Source: Acinetobacter sp. ANC 3781
GTDB taxonomy: Bacteria; Pseudomonadota; Gammaproteobacteria; Pseudomonadales; Moraxellaceae
NCBI RefSeq assembly: GCF_004331285.1
Contig: NZ_SJOH01000008.1
Coordinates: forward strand, 79,768-143,767
Reading direction: 5' to 3'
DNA length: 64,000 nucleotides
A program made the translations under genes and the position numbers. The notes below the pieces were generated by a model. The model was not told the origin of the DNA and searched no databases. It saw only the letters and a program-made list of their open reading frames with translations. Below, in pieces: positions 29,401-38,489 of the stretch (position 1 is the first letter of the stretch; every line of letters starts with the position of its first letter).

Positions 29401-30804
29401 TTATTCTACACGTTCGCCATGTTGACTTAAGTCTAGACCCATACGTTCATCATCCGCTTCAACACGAATGCCAATCACCAGGTCAATCAGTTTAAGAATA
29501 ATGAAAGTCACTACACCAGAGTAAGCGATGGTTGCAAGTACACCTTCAATTTGCACCCATAATTGATGCATCATATTTGCAGGAACTTTATCGCCCATGA
29601 TGAATTCACTTGCGAACACTGCTGTTAAGATTGCACCGACAATACCACCCACACCATGCAGACCAAAAGCATCCAAAGAGTCATCAGCTTTCAGTGCACG
29701 TTTAAGCGCAGTAATACCCCAGAAGCACACGACACCGCCAATCAAGCCCATCGCCATTGCACCGCCTACAGTCACGAAACCAGCTGCAGGGGTAATCACT
29801 ACCAGACCCGCAACCGCGCCAGATGCGCCGCCCAATACCGAGGCTTTACCACGAACCACTTTTTCAGTAATTAACCAGGCAATTGCTGCGGCCGCCGCTG
29901 CAACTTGAGTAACCACCAATGCATAACCTGCAGAACCGTTGGCACCGAGTGCAGAACCACCGTTGAAACCGAACCAGCCCACCCAGATCAGGCTGGCACC
30001 AATCACGGTTAAAGCCAGGTTATGTGGCGCCATTGATTCACGGCCCAAGCCCATACGTTTGCCAAGCATGTATGCAGCAACCAGACCTGCGACACCCGAG
30101 TTAATGTGAACGACCGTACCACCAGCAAAATCCAGTGCGCCGTCGTTACCTAACCAGCCGCCACCCCATACCCAGTGGGTAATTGGCGCGTAAACCACAA
30201 TACTCCAAATGGTAATGAATGCAACGAAAGCGCTGAATTTCATACGTTCTGCAATCGAACCGGTAATAATGGCTACGGTAATGATGGCAAAAGTCATTTG
30301 AAAAATAACAAACAGAATTTCTGGAATTGTTCCGGTTAAGGCATCTGTGGTAATGCCGGATAACATGATCTTATCCAGACCACCAATGAATGCATTTCCT
30401 TCGCCAAAGGCTAAGCTATAACCAATCACGACCCAAGTAATACTCACAATTGCCGCTGCAACAAAGCTATGTGCCATTGTGCCGAGGACATTTTTCTTGC
30501 GAACCATACCACCGTAGAACAGTGCCAAACCTGGAATGGTCATTAGCAAAACCAGTGCTGTAGACACTAAAATCCATGCAGTATCACCTGTATCTAATTT
30601 TACTTCTTCTTCGACAGGTGCGGCTGTTGCTTCAGCTGGAGCAGGTGCTGCAGCCAATTCAGAATTTGTTAACGATGCATCAGCAGTTTCAACCACTGTG
30701 ACATCTTCAGAAGCAGTGGATGCTGTTACAGCTTCTTCAGCCCATACAACAGAACCACCTAAGAGTGCGCCAGACAAACTCAGCGCAATGAGCATCTTTT
30801 TCAT
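29401..30804 (-). CDS. amtB: Ammonium transporter AmtB
   Basis: A trimeric inner-membrane ammonia channel. The 467-residue protein starts with a signal peptide (about 1-22), followed by an unusual 50-residue Ala/Pro/Glu/Val-rich segment, then eleven membrane segments from about residue 76. Channel features include FYGGMVRKKN, the pore histidines in VVHINSGVAG and in DAFGLHGVGGIVG, and a C-terminal cytoplasmic tail that would bind GlnK. It is downstream of glnK on the same strand and has its own sigma-54 type promoter in the 60-base gap. Confidence 0.95.
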   Translation of the reverse strand: MKKMLIALSLSGALLGGSVVWAEEAVTASTASEDVTVVETADASLTNSELAAAPAPAEATAAPVEEEVKLDTGDTAWILVSTALVLLMTIPGLALFYGGMVRKKNVLGTMAHSFVAAAIVSITWVVIGYSLAFGEGNAFIGGLDKIMLSGITTDALTGTIPEILFVIFQMTFAIITVAIITGSIAERMKFSAFVAFITIWSIVVYAPITHWVWGGGWLGNDGALDFAGGTVVHINSGVAGLVAAYMLGKRMGLGRESMAPHNLALTVIGASLIWVGWFGFNGGSALGANGSAGYALVVTQVAAAAAAIAWLITEKVVRGKASVLGGASGAVAGLVVITPAAGFVTVGGAMAMGLIGGVVCFWGITALKRALKADDSLDAFGLHGVGGIVGAILTAVFASEFIMGDKVPANMMHQLWVQIEGVLATIAYSGVVTFIILKLIDLVIGIRVEADDERMGLDLSQHGERVE

Positions 30805-30846
30805 TCGTATCCCCCAACCTAGTATTTTTTGAGTTATTAGGTACTC

Positions 30847-30862
30847 AGCAAACTTCGTGCCA
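30847..30862 (-). promoter_or_regulatory. Sigma-54 promoter for amtB
   Basis: On the minus strand TGGCAC, five bases, then TTGCT form a near-consensus -24/-12 element. It lies in the gap between the glnK stop (30865) and the amtB start (30804). It predicts RpoN- and NtrC-dependent transcription of amtB separate from glnK read-through. Confidence 0.75.
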
Positions 30863-30864
30863 AA

Positions 30865-31224
<360 letters not shown>

Positions 31225-31243
31225 TCACCAGTAAGGTTTTATG

Positions 31244-31259
31244 TTCAAATTTCGTGCCA
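31244..31259 (-). promoter_or_regulatory. Sigma-54 promoter for glnK
   Basis: On the minus strand TGGCAC, five bases, then TTGAA match the -24/-12 consensus except for one base at -12. The predicted transcript start is about 30 bases before the glnK ATG. It is very similar to the amtB element, including the GAA(A/G)T spacer. Confidence 0.68.
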
Positions 31260-31490
31260 AAATTTCTAAGGTTGGGGGAAAATAGAGAGTTTCGACACGA
31301 GTTTTCTTTATAACCTATTTTATACTTTTAAGCGTAGTCTGATCTTTAAAAAACAGATATTTTTATTATAAAATTTACGATTTTACTCATCGAACAAAAC
31401 TATATCTGATCGATGGGGGCTATGGTCTAGGTTTGAGCAATGCTACACTGCTGCTACTTCTGCTACTTCTGCACTCTTAGGGAATCAACA

Positions 31491-31718
31491 ATGATCGAAA
31501 CATTATTACAAGCTATACTCGAACAAATAGATCAACCAAAAAAAGATATTGAACACAATTTGCGTGCCTTACTCAATGAAGCTGTTTCCAAGATGGATCT
31601 GGTTTCAAAAGATGAAATTGAACGTCAACGTACTGCGCTCAATAATGCCAACTTACGCTTAAATGAACTGCTTAAACAAGTTGAAGCATTAGAGATTAAA
31701 ATCAATAACAAGAAATAA
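31491..31718 (+). CDS. ubiK: Ubiquinone biosynthesis accessory factor UbiK
   Basis: UbiK (YqiC/BMFP family) is a small helical protein that assists the UbiJ-containing ubiquinone complex. I choose the ATG at 31491 (75 residues; MIETLLQAILEQ), with AGGGAAT upstream. An in-frame extension of 17 residues is Cys/Tyr-rich and is not part of the family. The C-terminal half is a coiled coil (RLNELLKQVEALEIKIN). It precedes comM, an arrangement seen in related genera. Confidence 0.85.
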   Translation: MIETLLQAILEQIDQPKKDIEHNLRALLNEAVSKMDLVSKDEIERQRTALNNANLRLNELLKQVEALEIKINNKK

Positions 31719-31785
31719 GCACTTTTTTGGTGCACTAAAAGACACAAAACGATTAAAAATAACGCACTATAACGGAACAATAATA

Positions 31786-33273
31786 ATGTCTTTTGCTAAA
31801 ATTTATACTCGAGGTCTGCTTGGACTTCATGCACCTTTAATTGAGGTCGAAGTTCATGTCAGTCAGGGTTTGCCTTCTTTAACCATTGTCGGGCTGCCTG
31901 AAGCGGCAGTTCGTGAAAGTAAAGATCGGGTACGCTCAGCCATTATTAATAGTGGTTTTCAATTTCCAACTAAGCGTTTAACCATCAATTTAGCTCCGGC
32001 AGACTTGCCCAAAGATGGCTCACGTCTCGATTTACCCATCGCTTTAGGCATCCTCATCGCATCCGGGCAAATCCCTGAAAATGTTACAGACAATTTGGAG
32101 TTTATTGGTGAACTGGCTTTGGATGGGCAACTTCGTCCCATTACCGGGATTTTGAGTATTGCGATTGCCTGCCAGCAGCTAGGACATCAACTGATCTTGC
32201 CAGAACAAAATGCCCAGCAAGCCTCTCAACTGCCTCATTTTGAAGTTTTTGCAGCCCAGCACCTAAAAGATGTCTGTGATCATCTTTCTAATCAGCAGCC
32301 TCTTCAGCAATATCAAGCCAGTCAGACGGCTGCGCCAGATCAGTACAGATTCGATTTAGCCGATGTCAAAGGTCAACTGCGTCCACGACGCGCTCTGGAA
32401 ATTGCCGCAGCAGGTGGGCATTCTTTATTGTTCAAAGGTCCGCCGGGTACAGGTAAAACCCTGTTAGCATCACGGCTTGCCAGTATTTTACCGCCTTTAG
32501 ATAGCCAGGAAAATCTGGAAGTTGCCAGCATCTATTCGGTTTCCAATACCTCGCACCCCTTTGGACAGCGCCCTTTTCGGGCACCGCATCATACTGCTTC
32601 AGCGATCGCTCTAGTCGGTGGCGGTTCACATCCCAAACCCGGTGAAATCACTTTGGCCCATTTAGGGGTCTTATTTCTAGATGAGCTGCCTGAATTTGAC
32701 CGCAAAGTATTGGAAGTTTTAAGACAGCCGCTGGAATCTAAAGAAATTGTGATTTCTCGCGCTTCGAGACAAATCACTTTCCCAGCCAATTTTCAGCTGA
32801 TTGCCGCAATGAATCCCTGCCCCTGTGGCTATGCTTTTAATCAGGATATTCGTTGCCAATGTTCAGCAGATGCAATTAAGCGTTATCAGAGCCGTATTTC
32901 AGGTCCACTCCTCGATCGTATTGATTTGCATCTGGATGTCCCACCATTACAAGCGCATGAGTTGCAAGATACAGCACCGGTCGAAAATTCACAGACTGTG
33001 CGTGAGCGTGTGATTCAAGCTTATAATTTGCAAATACAACGACAGCAATGTCTGAATCACGCTTTAAGCCCTAAACAGTTAGAGCAATTTGCTCCCTTGG
33101 ATACGCAAGCACAAAAAATCATGGAAATGGCACAGCAACGCTTAAACCTGTCTGCGCGTGCTTATCATCGGGTATTACGTGTCGCCCGAAGTATTGCGGA
33201 TTTATCCCAACATTCCGAGATTCAAAGCCAGCATTTAACTGAAGCGTTGTCTTATCGGGCACAACAAGGCTAG
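31786..33273 (+). CDS. comM: ComM/YifB-family AAA+ ATPase
   Basis: ComM is a hexameric helicase that promotes branch migration during natural transformation. The 495-residue protein has an N-terminal Lon-like domain (MSFAKIYTRGLLGLHAPLI), the Mg-chelatase AAA+ core with Walker A GPPGTGKT near residue 222, Walker B LFLDELPEF near 298, the CPCGY zinc-like motif near 346, and a C-terminal Mg-chelatase domain. Acinetobacter species are commonly transformable, so a role in transformation is reasonable. Confidence 0.94.
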   Translation: MSFAKIYTRGLLGLHAPLIEVEVHVSQGLPSLTIVGLPEAAVRESKDRVRSAIINSGFQFPTKRLTINLAPADLPKDGSRLDLPIALGILIASGQIPENVTDNLEFIGELALDGQLRPITGILSIAIACQQLGHQLILPEQNAQQASQLPHFEVFAAQHLKDVCDHLSNQQPLQQYQASQTAAPDQYRFDLADVKGQLRPRRALEIAAAGGHSLLFKGPPGTGKTLLASRLASILPPLDSQENLEVASIYSVSNTSHPFGQRPFRAPHHTASAIALVGGGSHPKPGEITLAHLGVLFLDELPEFDRKVLEVLRQPLESKEIVISRASRQITFPANFQLIAAMNPCPCGYAFNQDIRCQCSADAIKRYQSRISGPLLDRIDLHLDVPPLQAHELQDTAPVENSQTVRERVIQAYNLQIQRQQCLNHALSPKQLEQFAPLDTQAQKIMEMAQQRLNLSARAYHRVLRVARSIADLSQHSEIQSQHLTEALSYRAQQG

Positions 33274-33279
33274 ACCAAA

Positions 33280-33790
33280 ATGCAAATTTTGATCCATAGT
33301 GAAAGCCTTGCTGATTAGGCTGCTATTTCAGATATCATCGAATAGGTTTTTTAAGATCAGCAATATTTAAGTCATACTGAACAATTCATTGTGGATGCCT
33401 TAAAACGGGCAAATGTGCTGATTTTTTCTTTAGTTGCCGTTCAAAACCGGAAAATTGTGGGACATATAGCCATCTCCTCTGCCGTGTCAGAATTTCTTCT
33501 GGTATTAAAGGCTGGGCTGGCTTGGGACACGTATTGCTGTTTTACCTGAATGGCAACGACAAGGTATAGCTTCAGCACTGATTCGATCAAGCGTGAATCA
33601 ATTGAAAGTGATGGGTACAAAAGACTACGTAGTTTTAGACGATCCGAATTTCTATTCTTAATTTGGTTTTAAAGCAGTTCTGGAACCAATCCTGGATCCT
33701 ATACCGACTCAATATTTTCAAGCTTTCTTTTAGGCGGGCGATATACATCAAAGTCATGTGAGCGATTATTCTGTATTTTCTGCCCTATAA
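33280..33790 (+). pseudogene. Decayed GNAT-family N-acetyltransferase gene
   Basis: Reading forward frames in turn recovers an acetyltransferase: MQILIHSESL, FIVDALKRANVLIFSLVAV, GHIAISSAVSEF, VLPEWQRQGIASALIRSSVN and PNFYS-FGFKAV. The acetyl-CoA motif RQGIAS is intact, but the gene carries several in-frame stops and at least two frameshifts around 33490-33550. It begins right after comM and has no full-length frame on either strand. Pseudogenisation looks advanced. Confidence 0.8.
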
Positions 33791-33862
33791 GCAAAAATAA
33801 AGCCTTTCTTTATTTCTAGCGCAAAGAAAGGAAGTGTCAGTAGCCAATGAATCACCTGCATA

Positions 33863-33895
33863 AAAACCTCCAAAGCCAAACTTTGAAGGTTTTTA
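33863..33895. terminator. Terminator after the TorF-type porin gene
   Basis: AAAAACCTCCAAAG and CTTTGAAGGTTTTT form a stem with one mismatch and T/A tails on both sides. On the minus strand it ends the porin transcript 11 bases after the stop. Confidence 0.75.
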
Positions 33896-33906
33896 ATTAT
33901 TTGCAA

Positions 33907-34665
33907 TTAGAATGTTTTGGTTAAGGTAAATACCGCCCCAGTTTCTACTCCACGGCTTGCCACATGTGGCATACCATCAGTATCAATATCTGTACCTATC
34001 GCAGCCAATTCAGCAGTTAGACCACTAACAGACGCAAATGAGTAAGTTACACCAGCTTTCCAATCAATATAGCTGTCATCACCCCCAAAATAATTTTCAT
34101 CTGCCAGTGTATAACCCAGTGCAGCAACACCGCCAAAACCAGTTGCACCAAAAGGTACAGAATAAGTTGCATTTAGGTACCATGCATCAGTGTCTAAACC
34201 CAAGAAATCATTACTGTAGTTAACTGCTGTCAATAGACTTGCACCTTGTACAAAAACATCTTTAAATGTCAATTTACCGTATAATTCCAACCAGTTTAAG
34301 TCACTTTCACTTGGATAAGCGTAGTACCATAAACCTACATCTAATAACGGTTTATTTGCAAAGTTATCCAAAGTCGTTGCAAAACCGATGTAAGGGTCAA
34401 GTTCAATGTGGGCTGTACCACCAAAATCAACATTTGAACCCCATACACCCGCATATGCACCTGACTCATGTGACAATACAAAACCGGCTTGTACAGCGGG
34501 ATCATTGAATGTTTGCGTCATACCACGGAAACGGTAATCTGAGGTTAATGCTGCAGTTCCACTTACGGATAAGCCTAATGGTGATGCAGATGTTTCATCC
34601 GCAAAAGTGAACGTAGATGCTGCGCCTAATACAGCCAGAGATAATGCATTTAAAGTTAATTTCAT
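33907..34665 (-). CDS. TorF-family putative outer-membrane porin (copy 1)
   Basis: A 252-residue outer-membrane beta-barrel starting at the ATG at 34665, after GGGGGAA. A signal peptide covers about residues 1-22 (ends FADE). The mature start contains VSGTAALTSDYRFRGMTQT, the hallmark of the TorF/TIGR02001 family, and the protein ends in a phenylalanine (TKTF), typical of barrels. It has no known substrate. A related gene lies 380 bases upstream on the same strand, but each has its own terminator. Confidence 0.85.
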   Translation of the reverse strand: MKLTLNALSLAVLGAASTFTFADETSASPLGLSVSGTAALTSDYRFRGMTQTFNDPAVQAGFVLSHESGAYAGVWGSNVDFGGTAHIELDPYIGFATTLDNFANKPLLDVGLWYYAYPSESDLNWLELYGKLTFKDVFVQGASLLTAVNYSNDFLGLDTDAWYLNATYSVPFGATGFGGVAALGYTLADENYFGGDDSYIDWKAGVTYSFASVSGLTAELAAIGTDIDTDGMPHVASRGVETGAVFTLTKTF

Positions 34666-34730
34666 TGTTTGATTCCCCCACATCGTACTACGACGGTTTT
34701 TTTGGTTATTTCGATAAACTCAATGAGGTA

Positions 34731-34744
34731 ATAGCAATTGCTAT
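34731..34744. promoter_or_regulatory. Perfect 14-bp palindrome before the porin gene
   Basis: ATAGCAATTGCTAT is self-complementary and lies about 66-80 bases before the porin ATG, a normal operator position. The rest of the gap 34745-34980 is AT-rich, with nothing else recognised. No family of regulator can be named. Confidence 0.4.
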
Positions 34745-34983
34745 GCCAAAAACGAAATACGATCTTTAGAAGCCATCTAGAATAAAAAATAAATGCATAT
34801 ATAGTTTTGTTTATATTGAACTTTAATTAATTAAAATAAATTTAATTAAAATACAGCTTGTTCGATACTATAACCAATGTGTTCAGTATTGAAATTCACT
34901 TCAGCTTTAAAGCAAGAGTCATATTTACTTACATCCTGCCTCTTTTTGAAGCTATTTTTTAATCCCACAATTTTATTACGCCT

Positions 34984-35024
34984 AAAAAAAGTGCACAAAT
35001 TTAAAACAATTTATGCACTTTTAA
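34984..35024 (-). terminator. Terminator after the second TorF-type porin gene
   Basis: On the minus strand AAAAGTGCA and TGCACTTTTTTT form the outer stem, with AT pairs continuing inward (TAAATT/AATTTG). It lies about 20 bases after the stop of the copy 2 porin gene. Confidence 0.7.
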
Positions 35025-35044
35025 AAAACTTACAGTTTTTAGGC

Positions 35045-35821
35045 TTAAAAATTAAAATTCAAACCGAATACAACTTGATCATCAAAATCTGTATCGAAGC
35101 GATCCTTACCACCGACCACATAATCAAAAGATGCTGTCGCACCCGTATTGGCAATTTCTTTACTCATACCTATACGCGCTTCATTAAAAGCAACTTCATT
35201 TTTAGTTTCAATCATGCTGTCATCACGACTACTGTTATAAACAGATGCGCCAATTGATGTATTCAACATAAAGTTTTGCGGCAAAGCATAACTGTACGCT
35301 GCACTTAAATACACATCTCCTGCGTTAGCGAAAGAAGCATCTGTAAGCATTAGGGATGTACTCAAAGTTAAGTTTTTATAAGCCAATTCACCTAATATAT
35401 CAAATGCTGTAGTTTTACGTTCATCGCCATCTTCAGCATAAACTGTACCGCCATCTTGGTAGTAATAAGCAGTTCCTTGAACTTTATAGCGCCAATCCGG
35501 GTTAATGTCTTGCGCATACGCCACATAAAAATCATGTTCAAAACCATGATCTTTATCTTTACTATTATCAGACGGGTCATAACCGAGTGTTGAACCCCAA
35601 TATCCTACGCTAACACCACTTTGATGTGCATACTCAATGCCAGCTTGCAGAGCGACATCATCATTTTCAACTCCACCACGGAAAATATATTTATTGACCA
35701 CAGCAAAACTGCCTGTTAATGCTCCCGCTGCCGATAAAGTTGACTGTTCTTCAGCAAATGCAGGTATTGTGTTCATGGCAAGCAATAAAGATAACGCAAC
35801 TTTGTGTGAATTTTGCAGCAT
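35045..35821 (-). CDS. TorF-family putative outer-membrane porin (copy 2)
   Basis: A 258-residue barrel protein with signal peptide 1-23 (ends AFAEE). The mature start (GALTGSFAVVNKYIFRGG) and the alternating aromatic pattern match the TorF family, and the C-terminus is VVFGLNFNF. It is clearly diverged from copy 1 (different loops and an acidic DPSDNSKDKDHG insertion), so it is not a recent duplication. A short inverted repeat, AGAATC/GATTCT (35835-35853), lies in its leader. Substrate unknown. Confidence 0.85.
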   Translation of the reverse strand: MLQNSHKVALSLLLAMNTIPAFAEEQSTLSAAGALTGSFAVVNKYIFRGGVENDDVALQAGIEYAHQSGVSVGYWGSTLGYDPSDNSKDKDHGFEHDFYVAYAQDINPDWRYKVQGTAYYYQDGGTVYAEDGDERKTTAFDILGELAYKNLTLSTSLMLTDASFANAGDVYLSAAYSYALPQNFMLNTSIGASVYNSSRDDSMIETKNEVAFNEARIGMSKEIANTGATASFDYVVGGKDRFDTDFDDQVVFGLNFNF

Positions 35822-36400
35822 TTTTACCCCGTGTAGAATCAGTTAAAGATTCTGTTCAACGATGAATTTGGCTGCGGATTTTAAAACTTTTTTATCCTTC
35901 TTGGTCAATTATTTAGATCAATCTAACTTACTTTCATTCAACTAATAATCAATAAGTCAGCTTAATATTGAAGTAAATTAAATTTTTAGATTAAAAATTT
36001 AGATGAAATTTGCAGAGAGATACAATTTTTTAAAAATTTCTGATTATTCACTCGCCTTTTTATGAACATTCCTAAATCCGGGCTTTTAATCCATACTAGA
36101 CTAAAGTCTAAAACAGCAAAGTTTCATAAAATTTAGCTTAATTAGTAAATTTCAGCTGTATTTAACTGTTCAAAACTCCTTATCAAGTCAGTTATACTTT
36201 AAATATATTATTGTTTTGTAAAATAATTTTAACAAATAGCAAAATTTAAATATTTTTATTAACTCAAAGGTGCAACATTATATTCAAAGAATGCATAACT
36301 TTAATGAAATAAAATCAATAAAAAAAAGATTTTTTTGCTCTACATTACGTATACAATTCCTTCAATTTCTTCGTCCAATTTTGTATAAGGCCTTCTCCCA
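35822..36400. promoter_or_regulatory. Long AT-rich divergent regulatory region between porins
   Basis: A 579-base gap without a gene. It holds TAGACTAAAGTCTA (36097-36110), an inverted repeat of 6-bp arms resembling LuxR/NarL-type response-regulator sites. TATACT (about 36193) could serve as an OprD -10 with no good -35, consistent with activation. The remainder is AT-rich, with runs of A and T. No RNA gene or reading frame of note is seen. Confidence 0.45.
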
Positions 36401-37726
36401 ATGCAAAAAACACAAAAACTTACTTTAGCGATTTTAATTCAAGCTGCATTAATCTCAACGGCCTATGCGAGCGAGCAAAGCGAAGCTAAAGGCTTTATAG
36501 AAGATGCTGAAGGTTCGGTTTTATTCCGTACCGGTTTTATTGACCGCGATAAGAAAAATGTTCCAGCAGGTACAGATACTCGCTCTTCAGCACAATCTGC
36601 AATTTTTGATTTAGAGTCTGGATACACTAAAGGTGTTGTTGGGTTCGGTGTAGGTATTGTCGGTGATGCATCCTTCAAGTTGGGTGACAACAAGCATGCC
36701 GGTAACCAAATGATTCCACGTGAAACATTAAATGGCAAAAAACAAGCTGGTGATACCTATGATCACTGGGCACGCGGCGGCGCAAATGTAAAAGCACGTA
36801 TTTCTAACACCGAAGTACGTTACGGTACTCAAGTTTTAGACTTGCCTGTTCTTGCCAGCAACACTGGGCGCATGGTTCCTGAATACTTTGAAGGCGTACT
36901 TGCCACCAGCCGCGAAATTAACGGTCTAGAACTGACAGCCGGTAAATTCACCAAGAACCAAATGTCTGAACAGATCAATACTGACGGTAACCGTTTAGAC
37001 CAGGCGGTAGTTTGGGGAGCTAAATACAAATTCAGTGATGCCTTAAATGCATCTTACTTTGGCTTAGACAGCAAAAATAAATTAGACCGTCATTATGTCA
37101 ACGCCAACTATAAGCAAGCTTTAGCCAACGACAGTTCATTAACTTATGACTTCAGCGGTTATCATACTAAATTTGATAAAAACGCGACTACATATTCTTC
37201 GACTGGTGAAGTTGCTCCCGACTATGCAACAACAGGTGTTGCTGGTGTAGAAAAGACCAATAATATTTGGGCTATTTCAGGTACTTATAATACTGGTGCA
37301 CATAATCTTATGCTTGCTTACCAGCAAAATACTGGCAATGTCGGTTATGACTATGGTCAAAATGCTGATGGCTTTCAAAGCGTTTACTTGCCAAATTCTT
37401 ACTTGTCTGACTTCGTCGGCAACCATGAAAAATCTGCACAAGTTCAATACAGCTATAACTTCAAAAACCAAGGCTTAGCTGGCTTGAACTGGACCACTGC
37501 TTATGTCTATGGTTGGGACATCAATGTTGCAGGTCAAACAAACGAAGGTAAAGAAAACGAGTTCTTTAACCAGGTGAAATATACGGTTCAAAGTGGTTTT
37601 GCCAAGGATGCCAGCCTGCGTGTACGTAACTCAATCTACCGCGCTAATAATGTCTACGAAAATGCCTACATTGGTGATACCAATGAATGGCGTGTTTTCC
37701 TAGATATTCCTGTGAAATTATTTTAA
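36401..37726 (+). CDS. OprD-family outer-membrane porin
   Basis: A substrate-selective 18-strand barrel porin. Signal peptide 1-23 (ends AYAS). The family opening is visible in residues 24-60 (AKGFIEDAEGSVLFRTGFIDRDKKN), and the barrel contains EVRYGTQVLDLPVLASNTGRMVPEYFEG, the conserved OprD segment. The 441-residue length is normal. It ends in WRVFLDIPVKLF. Members import amino acids, aromatic acids or other small carboxylates; the substrate cannot be assigned. It is divergent from the TorF-like copy 2. Confidence 0.9.
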   Translation: MQKTQKLTLAILIQAALISTAYASEQSEAKGFIEDAEGSVLFRTGFIDRDKKNVPAGTDTRSSAQSAIFDLESGYTKGVVGFGVGIVGDASFKLGDNKHAGNQMIPRETLNGKKQAGDTYDHWARGGANVKARISNTEVRYGTQVLDLPVLASNTGRMVPEYFEGVLATSREINGLELTAGKFTKNQMSEQINTDGNRLDQAVVWGAKYKFSDALNASYFGLDSKNKLDRHYVNANYKQALANDSSLTYDFSGYHTKFDKNATTYSSTGEVAPDYATTGVAGVEKTNNIWAISGTYNTGAHNLMLAYQQNTGNVGYDYGQNADGFQSVYLPNSYLSDFVGNHEKSAQVQYSYNFKNQGLAGLNWTTAYVYGWDINVAGQTNEGKENEFFNQVKYTVQSGFAKDASLRVRNSIYRANNVYENAYIGDTNEWRVFLDIPVKLF

Positions 37727-37746
37727 TTTACAGTAAGTTTAAGAGC

Positions 37747-37778
37747 TAAAAAAACCTGCACATTGTGCAGGTTTTTTA
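37747..37778. terminator. Bidirectional terminator between oprD-like gene and ppa
   Basis: AAAAAACCTGCAC and GTGCAGGTTTTTT pair around a 3-base loop, between converging genes. Confidence 0.9.
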
Positions 37779-37823
37779 TTTGCTCAAGTTTAACTAAAAA
37801 GTTCAACTTCATAGCAAACGGAA

Positions 37824-38360
37824 TTATTTATTCGCAGCTTTATATGCTTCAATTGAGCTAAGCACTTCTTGTTTCGCAACATCAGCACCTTCCCAACCAC
37901 TTAACTTAACCCATTTTCCTGGTTCTAAGTCCTTGTAGTGCTGGAAGAAGTGTTCAATTTGACTGATCAATAACGGAGGAAGATCAGTGTACTCCTGAAC
38001 ATCTTTGTAGATTGGTGTTAGTTTTTCGTGCGGTACAGCAACCAGCTTCGCATCAATACCACCGTCATCTTCCATGTTTAATTTACCGACAGGGCGGCAA
38101 CGAATCACTGAACCTGGTTCAACTGGATATGGTGTTACAACCAATACGTCTAATGGGTCGCCATCTAGAGACAAGGTATTTGGTACATAACCGTAGTTTG
38201 CTGGGTAGAACATTGCTGTACCCATGAAACGGTCTACGAATAAAGCATCTGAATCTTTGTCGATTTCATATTTGATTGGTGCTGCATTTGCAGGAATTTC
38301 AATAATGACATAGATGTCGTTTGGTGCATCTTTACCCGCTGGGATATTGCTGTAGCTCAT
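37824..38360 (-). CDS. ppa: Inorganic pyrophosphatase
   Basis: A soluble family I pyrophosphatase that hydrolyses PPi from biosynthetic reactions. The start at the ATG at 38360 (178 residues, [13 protein letters not shown]) gives the normal length; six codons upstream are not conserved. The metal-binding signature is [14 protein letters not shown] (residues about 66-79), and KEYD-like [15 protein letters not shown] precedes it. It stands alone between a terminator and a MAPEG gene. Confidence 0.96.
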   Translation of the reverse strand: MSYSNIPAGKDAPNDIYVIIEIPANAAPIKYEIDKDSDALFVDRFMGTAMFYPANYGYVPNTLSLDGDPLDVLVVTPYPVEPGSVIRCRPVGKLNMEDDGGIDAKLVAVPHEKLTPIYKDVQEYTDLPPLLISQIEHFFQHYKDLEPGKWVKLSGWEGADVAKQEVLSSIEAYKAANK

Positions 38361-38489
38361 AGCATCACTCTTTAACAAGTTAAATCTTATTTAAACCGGC
38401 ACGATTATAACGGTTTTTGAGAATTAAATAACTTTGTGATTATACATCCGCCAAGCCAAAATATGTATTTCCACAGACTGATGTCACTG

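Noticed and set aside
31440..31490. Cys/Tyr-rich N-terminal extension of ubiK
   Set aside because: It comes from a tandem repeat and is not part of the UbiK family; AGGGAAT supports the ATG at 31491.
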